A stretch of DNA of 64,000 nucleotides, taken from Tolypeutes matacus (Eukaryota; Chordata; Mammalia; Cingulata; Chlamyphoridae). The first letter of the stretch is position 1. Every line of letters starts with the position of its first letter. Where the stretch lies: contig JAKSZT010054325.1 of assembly GCA_026826555.1 (NCBI GenBank), positions 276,454 through 340,453 on the forward strand. Reading direction: 5' to 3'. This document shows positions 56,746-64,000 of the stretch, one piece after another. A program made the position numbers and the translations under genes. The notes below the pieces were generated by a model. That model was not told the origin of the DNA. It searched no databases and was given only the letters and a program-made list of their open reading frames with translations.

Positions 56746-58256
56746 ACATGTTAAAGGACCAAAAACAAAATCTGCAGAGCAGGGCAAGTATCAGAACTGG
56801 ACTGAGATATTGCATAGATTTTGAATCATAAGATCAGGAATTTAAAATGACTATGATTAATATGCTATAATCGCTAATGGAAAAAAGTAGACAACATGCC
56901 AGAACAGACAGCTAATGTAAGCAGAGAGTTGGAAACTAAGAAAGAATAAAAACACTGCAAAAAAAATGAAGGAGGCTTTTGATAGGCACATTAGTAAGAT
57001 GGATACAGCTAAGGAAAGAATCAATAAGTTTGAAGGGTATGGTAATAGGAACTCACAAACCTGGAAAGTAAACGGGAAAAAGAATGAATAAAATGAAACA
57101 AAATATCCAAGAATTATGGGACAAATGCAACACACACATAATGCTAATACAAGAACAAAAAGAAAGAGCAAAGAACAGAAGAAATGTTTGAAGTAATCAT
57201 GATTAAAATTTTTCAAAAATTAGTGACAGACAACAAACCATAGATTCAGAAGGCTCAGAGAACACCAAACAGGATAATTACTTGAAATCTACACTTAGGA
57301 ATATAATATTCAAGCTTCAGAAAATTTAAGACAACAAGCAAATCTTGAAAATCAGAGAAAAAAAGACACCTTATCTCTAGAGGATCAAGGGTAAGAATTA
57401 AATATCACTTGTCTTCAGAAACCATGCATGCAAGAAAAGAGTGGACTGAAATTTTTTAAATGTTGAAAGGAAAAAAACAAAACAAAACACTAAACTAGAA
57501 TTCTGCATCCCTCAAAAGTGATGAATTAAACTCTTTCTCAGATAAAAAAAAAAAAAAACTGAGGGAATTTGTAACCAGGTGATTTGTCTTGCATGAAATA
57601 TTGAAAGAAGTTCTTCAGAAAGAAGGAAAATTACATAGGTCAGAAATTCAACTCTACATTAAGAAAGGTTGAGCATTTGATAAGGAACAAATGAAAGTTT
57701 AAAAATCTTACATTTATCATATTCTAAACTGATTTAACAAATAACAGTTGTTCAAGACAATATTAACAACAATATACTGGATGATTATATCATCTGGATA
57801 AGTGAAAAGAACGATAGGAATATTATATGGAGTGGAGGGAGGAAATGGGAATACTCTGTTTTAAGGTACCTGAATTATCCATGAAGTGTAATACTATTGT
57901 TTGAAAATGGTCTTGGATTAATTGTAAATGTGAAATGAAAACTCTAGGGTCATCATTAAAAGAATCCAAGAAAAATAAGTATATTTTATATACTAAGAGA
58001 GAAAAGAAAATGGAATCATATAAAATACTCAGTTAAAACCAGAGTAGGCAGGGAAAAAGTAGAAGACAAAAAAAGAAACAAAAAAGAACAAGGGCATTGG
58101 GTAGGAAGCAAGCACAAATATGGTCGATATTGATCCAACTATATCAATAATCACTTTAAATATGAATGGTCTATATACACAATCAAAAGACAGAGACTAT
58201 TGAAGGGGAAATTAAAAAGAAGATCCAGGTATATGTTAAATATAAGAAAAACAGTT

Positions 58257-58462
58257 TAGGGAAGTGGCTATGGCTCAAGCAATTGAGCTCCCATTTACCA
58301 CATGGAGGACCTGGGTTCATTCCCTGGGACCTCCTGGTGAAAAAAAGAAAAAAGGCATCCCAGACCTGCACAGCACAGAAAGGCATAGGCCCTCATATGG
58401 TAAAATGACGCACCAAAAAGACGATGACGCAACAAGATTGAAAATAGAAAAAAAAAAAAACA
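58257..58462 (+). mobile_element. Chimeric tRNA-derived SINE
   Basis: The tRNA-like head 'gggaagtggctatggctcaa' and 'cctgggttcattccctggga' is followed by a body ('gcacagcacagaaaggcat', 'gacgatgacgcaacaagat') and an A tail. The body is related to the central body of the composite SINE at 3801-4234 ('gatgatgacgtaat' on its minus strand). Confidence 0.75.
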
Positions 58463-58712
58463 TATGAAATCCACTTTAAATATAAATAGATAGATTTAAT
58501 AGTAAAGACATGGAGAAAAACATTCCATGCTAACACTAATAAAAATAAAGCTGAAATAGCTATATTAAATTCAGACAAAGCAGATTTCAGGTCAAGGTAA
58601 ATTATCAAGGATGATGAAGGACATTGCATAATGTTAATGGGGTCAACACTCCAAGAATGCATAACAGTCCTGAATGTGTATGCACCTAAACACAGAGTGT
58701 CAAAATACTTGA

Positions 58713-59030
58713 GGCAGGGAGCAGATATGGCTCAAGTAGTTGAGCACTCGCCTTATATGAGAGGTCCCAAGTTCAGTTCCCAGTGTCTCCTAAAGAAGAC
58801 AAAAAAACAACAAGCAGACATCTAGCAAAAACAATAAGCAGACAACAAGAAAATACAAACAAGCAGGGAACAGATGTGGCTCAAGAAGTTGAGCACTCAC
58901 CTCCCACACGGGAGGTACCAGGTTCAGTTCCCTGTATCTCCTAAAGTAAAAACAGAGAATGAGCAGACAACGAGCACAAACAATGAGCAAAAACAACAAG
59001 GAAAGCAACAAACAGACAAGGAAGTCATCT
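58713..59030 (+). mobile_element. Two tandem tRNA-derived SINEs
   Basis: Copy 1 (58715-58862: 'gggagcagatatggctcaag', 'aagttcagttcccagtg') and copy 2 (58864-about 59030: 'gggaacagatgtggctcaag', 'caggttcagttccctgt') share the same orientation and a similar A- and CAA-rich tail with 'caagcagaca' units. They could be a dimer or a tail-targeted second insertion. Confidence 0.75.
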
Positions 59031-59079
59031 TGGTAGTGTGTAAGTTTATGAGTTTAACTAATATTTTAAAAAGTGGATC

Positions 59080-59645
59080 TTCCCAAGGAACAGAGAATGT
59101 TTGCAACTACAAGCAAAATAACTCCATCCATCTGTCCCATGGGATCTAAGCCCCATCTCAGTTAGAAGGAGACTGGCATCACCATCCCAAAATCTTCAGC
59201 CTGGGGAATGAACAATGGTCTAAAGAAGACTTATTGTTATTCTACTATAAACTTATTATTATTAGCAATGGAAGAACTCTTACCATTGATGTAAAGGCAG
59301 TGGCCACCAGAGGTTCTGAGGGATGGGTGTAATATGGGGACATTTTCAGGACATTGGATTTGTCCTATATGGCATTGCAGTGATGGATACAGGCCATTTT
59401 ATATTTTGTCATAACTTACAAATATATGCCAGATAGAGTGTAAACTATAATGTAAACTGCAATCCATGGTTAGTAGCAATGCTTCAATATGGGCTCATCA
59501 ATTGTAACAAATGTACCACACTAATGAAGGATGTTAATGTGGGAAAGTGTAGGAGAGAGAGGGAGTGTGGCATATAGGAAACCCTTATAATTTTTATGTA
59601 ACATTTATGTACTCTAAAGCTTCTTTAAAAATAAAAAAAAAATTA
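59080..59645 (+). mobile_element. 5'-truncated L1 3' end
   Basis: It is colinear with 6.49-7.12 kb and 27.1-27.65 kb ('ccatgggatctaagccccat', 'gcaatggaagaa', 'taatgaaggatgttaatgtg') and ends 'gtactctaaagcttctttaaa' plus an A-rich tail. It is diverged, and the conserved frame is closed by stops here. Confidence 0.75.
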
Positions 59646-60136
59646 AGTAAAAATATATAAAAGAGAAAACTCACATTTACTATCTCATAATAATGTTGCA
59701 TTAATAGACAGAATGAATTTCTACAGTTTCCCTAATCTGCAGTGGTATTATGATATAATGAACACCTTTTTACTTTGTTAAGAAAGCTCATATTCCATGA
59801 ACAAATATACTTGGCCTAAATAGATCAAATAAAAACAATGTGTTTAGACTTGAAATAAAAGAGAAATTTGGGAATGGAGAAATGGCAGAAACAAATTTTG
59901 GGTTTTTTTTTTTCTTCTATTTTTAAAATATATTACAATGAGATGTGAAAATTGCAAGATTAATGAATACTCCCTAAATAAATACACAAACAATTTCTTT
60001 TATTTTAAAAAAGTGGATCGTGATATTGGGCTGTGCAACATATTTCCCACTACAGGCACAAAAGCACTTGCCTTTTTATTGATTCAAACACTGAGGAAGG
60101 AAAAATCACATTAGTAGGCCCCATGGCATCCACATT
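59646..60136. other. AT-rich unclassified sequence
   Basis: No repeat that I recognise and no gene. It separates the L1 tail at 59645 from the minus-strand L1. Confidence 0.4.
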
Positions 60137-63100
60137 ATTTCTTTTTTATTTTATTTTATATTTTAAAAGATGCTTAGATTACATAAATGTTACACAAAAA
60201 TTACAGGGATTCCCATGTTCCCCACCTCCCAAACCTCCCATAACCTCCAACATAAACATCTTTCATTAGTGTGGCACATCACCTGCAATGGATATACATA
60301 TCCTGGGGCTTTGCCAATAAGCATGGACCATAGTTCACATTGTAGACCACACTCTCTCTCACACAGCTTTGAAGGTTATATGCTGATGTAAAATGGCCTA
60401 TATCTGTCATTGTAATTACTTAGGATAATTCCCAAGTCCCAAAAAAGCCCCTGTATTACAACTGCTTTTCCCTCTCCCTGCTCCAGAACCGTCCAGTGGC
60501 CACTAGCTCCACCTCAATGTTGTAATTTCTTCCATTGCTTGAATCGCAATAATTCTACAACAGAAAACCAGTAAGTCCACTCTAGTCCATAGCTCTTCCC
60601 CCAGTCCTGAGGAGTCTGGGAAGATGATGTCCACTCTACCTCCAGTGAGAGGGGGCTTATATCCCATGGATAGGATGGATGGGATTATCCTTTTTCAGCT
60701 GCAGACTCTCTCCATTCCCTGGGATGGCCGTTAGCCATCATCATCTCCTTGCCAGTTGACTTGGGTGAGTCCATTGAGCTGTAGAGTAGGAGTTGCAGCT
60801 CCACCGAGATTCCAGGCACACTGGCATATGGGCAGGTCAAAGGCTCCAGTCTCTGGAAGTACACCTACAAACTCTCGCACCACATATAGGTTTGAATAGA
60901 AGGGACCATGTGCAGAGAGGACATATTTGAGTCCAATGCTGCCACTCTCAGAGCACAGATTCCAAAGTAGGGCCCACTGATAAGGCATCAATCTCTGGAG
61001 CTATCCCCCCTTATATAGGACCTGGGTGTCTCCAGAGCCCTTAGGAGCCCCTCTGTTTGGAGGGATATCAACCTTGGTGCTCTATGAGATCCTATTGAGG
61101 TGTGCATAAACGTTACCTCTGGGATGACCTCCCGACTCTCTTTGAAGTCTCTTAGCCATATGAACTCATTAGTCTTTACCTTTTCCCCCTTTTATTCAAG
61201 GTATTTTTCCAATCATATTGCCAGTTGGCACTTGGTATTAATCCCTCGTTGCCAGGGAGGCTCATCCACGGGAGTCATGTCCCACGCTGTGGGGAAGGTA
61301 ATGCATTCATATGCTGAGTTTGGCTTAGAGAGAGGCTACATTTGAGGAAAAAGGAGGCTCTCAGGTGGCAATCCTTAGGCACCCCATAACAGTAGGCTAA
61401 ATTTCAATTACAAGAGCAAAGACTTGTAAGGCTAGTCATCAATAACAAGAACCCATTAGTGGATCATCTTCCTTTCCCAGACACTGCCCCTACACTCGGG
61501 AGACTGTTGCTGCTCCCTTGGAGAATGTGGCAGAGCTCTCCAGGCTGGGAATTCAGTATTCTCTCATTTATTGTGTGATTCTCCAATCCCTTTGACCATG
61601 CCCCACCCCTTGATCATTTGAACAATTTTATATATCTTTCATGTATATTCAGATGAACATCCTCCCATGAAACCCCCATCCCAGATACCCCGCACCAATG
61701 ATCATCTCCTGCCCCCATTGTAACCCTTCTGTGATCTAAACCTTCCTTGAAGATGAAGCCCATATAATAGCCAAATACAATTAATAGGAAAATGAAATAA
61801 TAATGATAAGTTTAAATGTAAGAGATAAAATACATGGAAACTTAAAAAAAATACTAAAAATAAAATAAAATTAAAGGATTAGGATATTCAAAAAATGGGA
61901 AAACAAACAAACAAAATAATAATAAAATTTAAAAATGTTTAAACATTTTTCCTTTTATCACCGCATTATTGGATGTCCAGTCTGTACCGTTGCAACTTCC
62001 CCCTCTCACCCCAATGTCTCCCAAATTTTCATTTAATTTTCATAGAAGTTTTAGGTCACAGCAAAGTCACCTACAGAATACTAGAGGCTCTCATATACCC
62101 AACCACCTCCCCCTTTCCTCACCCCATATTAAAACCTTTTTGTATGTGGATGGTAGCATTGTTATAACTGTTATACAGATAGTGAAACATAGCTACTAAA
62201 CATTGTCAATGGTTTACAGTATAGTTTACATTTAGATGGTACAGTTTAATAATTTTTGATATTGACCATGTTCTGTCTTCATCACTGTAAGGTAATGAAA
62301 AACATTTCCCCTGATCACTAAATACCCCCTCCCCTGTTTGATCTTGTCTGTTCCTTCCTCCCCATCCCCCTGGGGCACATGACACCACCCCCCCATCTTG
62401 ATTCATTGGATGACAAGATTCATAGTTACATGCAACAAGAGGTTTTGACATGCTAATTGTCCTCCCCTATTAGGATCCACCCTTGCTCCTAAGAGAAACC
62501 CACCTGTCTGTTTCTGGGTGAATCTGTCTTCCCAAAGATGGGGGTCCATCTCCTTCTCAATCACCATGTGGGTCTCCACTCCCTGACACAACACATTATG
62601 ACAAGATGAACACTCACACACTCCCCAGAAGCTTACTCCAGATGCGTCCCATCCTAAATGCTCCCCCAACCTACACCCTAAACCAGTGACACTACCTTGT
62701 CATATAAGAGCATTCCCACTCCTGCACTTTCAACCTCATACCTACAAATCCCGTGTTCACCTGCTCCCTCTCCCATCTTTCCCCCCAGTATCCTGGGTAT
62801 TCGAACTCACCCTTCCTAATCTACCCACCTGTCAACCCTGCACCAACAAACACAGTGACATCACTACCCACCTGTCCTATCCTTCAATATGCAACTATAC
62901 TCTGTCACTTTACCATAGATTATGTCCATATGGGTGATGGCTCACAACCCTCTCTTTTCTTTCTCTCTGTTGTTAACCTATCTTTCAGACAATGGTCTCA
63001 GAGACTGCTCACTTTCTTCAACTCAAATCAGTGAGGTCGTGTACTGTTCATCCTTCAATACCTGGCTTGCTTCACTCAACATAAGGTCTTCAAGATTCAT

Positions 63101-64000
63101 CCATGTTAGTCCATGTGTTGGCATTTTATTCCTTCTTACAACTGAGTAATATTCCATTGTATGAATGTACCACATTTTGTTTATCCGTTCATCTGTTGAT
63201 GGGCACCGGGGCTGATTCCAACTTTTGGCAATAGTGAACAATGCTGCTATGAACATTGGTGTGCATATATCTGTTCATGTCTTTGCTTTCAATTCCTCTG
63301 GGTATATACCCAGCAGTGGAATTGCTGGATCATATGGAAGATCTATTTTTAGTTTTCTGAGGAACCACCAAACTGTCCTCCACAGAGGCTGGACCATTCC
63401 ACAATCCCACCAGCAGTGGATGAGGGTTCCTCTTCCTCCACTCCTCCCAACACTTATAGTCTACTGGCTGGACCATTCCACAATCCCACCAGCAGTGGAT
63501 GAGGGTTCCTCTTCCTCCACTCCTCCCAACACTTATAGTCTACTGTTTTTATAATAGCTGCCATTCTGATGGGTGTAAGATGGTATCTCATTGTAGTTTT
63601 GATTTGCATTTCCCTAATAGCTAGCGATGTTGAGCATTTTTTCGTGTGCTTTTTAGCCATTTGTATTTCTTCCTTGGAGAAGTGTCTTTTCAGGTCACTT
63701 GCCCATTTTTTAAATGGGTTGTTTGTCTTTTTATTTTCGAGGTGTAGGATTTCTTTATATATGCAGGATATTAGGCTCCTATCAGATATAAGTTTGCCAA
63801 ATATTTTCTCCCATTGGGTAAGCTGCCTTTTTATTTTCTTAATAACATCCTTTGAGGTGCAGAAGTTTTTAATTTTGATGAGATCCCATGTATCTATTTT
63901 TCTCTTGCTGCTAGTGCTTTGGCTGTGAAGTTCATGAAACCATTTCCTATTACAAGGTCCTGTAGATGCTTCCCTACATTATCTTCCAAGGTCTTTATGG
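60137..64000 (-). mobile_element. Young L1, ORF2 end and long 3' region, runs off the window
   Basis: Minus strand: ORF2 C-terminal half (64000-about 63023) and a ~2.9 kb 3' region ending in a T-rich run at 60137-60160 (its tail). Frame 63256-63023 reads the C-terminal domain to its natural end (SEASQVLKDEQYTTSLI). A 79-base exact tandem duplication (63388-63545) disrupts ORF2. Relative to the copy at 52.8-55.4 kb, the 3' region has about 0.4 kb of extra sequence near 62430-62810. The 5' part lies beyond the window. Confidence 0.85.

Larger units (their letters stand above)
55446..58712 (+). mobile_element. Old L1 / HAL1-like element
   Basis: The 5'UTR-like part (55930-56290: 'gggatttacagctgaaaaca', 'aagaaatagtatctagtgaa') precedes ORF1-like sequence (56746-57640), and endonuclease-region sequence follows directly ('ggtcgatattgatccaacta' at 58122, then 58463-58712). 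No RT-region sequence is present before the element stops. The half-length layout suggests HAL1, but an ordinary truncated L1 is possible. It is interrupted by a repeat (56295-56745) and a SINE (58257-58462). Frames are decayed. Confidence 0.55.

Overview
The window is mammalian nuclear DNA, and most of it is retrotransposon sequence. I place it in a xenarthran, most likely an armadillo (Dasypus). It carries many tRNA-Ala-type SINEs with the 'gagcggatgtggctcaa' head and the chimeric tails known as DAS-SINEs, described from the nine-banded armadillo. It also carries a LINE-1 lineage whose 3' end recurs at least ten times here. There is no bacterial-style gene content. Many apparent long ORFs begin at non-ATG codons or are frames inside L1 copies.

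The only convincing host protein gene is an intact single-exon vomeronasal type-1 receptor on the minus strand (18586-19509, 307 codons). It sits in the largest stretch with few young repeats (about 17.2-22.0 kb).

Layout. 0.2-7.7 kb: a near full-length minus-strand L1 (ORF2, ORF1, 5'UTR) broken by two SINEs, an internal ~0.6 kb duplication and an opposite-strand L1 tail. 7.7-10.4 kb: a second minus-strand L1 (ORF1 and 5'UTR) holding a small retrocopy of an unidentified mRNA 3' end. 10.4-17.2 kb: L1 tails, SINEs, and a U6 snRNA fused to an L1 tail. 17.2-22.0 kb: the V1R gene and mostly unclassified sequence. 22.0-37.3 kb: a plus-strand stack in which an old L1 hosts five later insertions, including a 5.2 kb L1 insertion that appears to have carried about 1.1 kb of downstream flank, with an LTR in it. 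37.3-42.5 kb: old AT- and purine-rich sequence with one 5'-inverted (twin-primed) L1. 42.5-50.5 kb: an L1 with a 100-N assembly gap, then two minus-strand L1s, one with ORF1 fused to the reverse transcriptase. 50.6-64.0 kb: two young L1s facing tail to tail (51.1-55.4 plus, 60.1-64.0 minus) around an old L1/HAL1-like element. They are nearly identical over about 0.87 kb and clearly diverged elsewhere.

The strongest observations concern retrotransposon biology: the U6-L1 chimera with target-site duplications, the candidate L1 3' transduction, the twin-primed L1, the patch of near-identity between inverted L1s, and an unusually long L1 3' region (~2.5 kb) in which three copies keep the same 112-113 codon ATG-to-stop frame. 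No tRNA gene, rRNA, CRISPR array or operon is visible. Repeat boundaries were read by eye and are usually good to about 10-30 bases, except where target-site duplications fix them.
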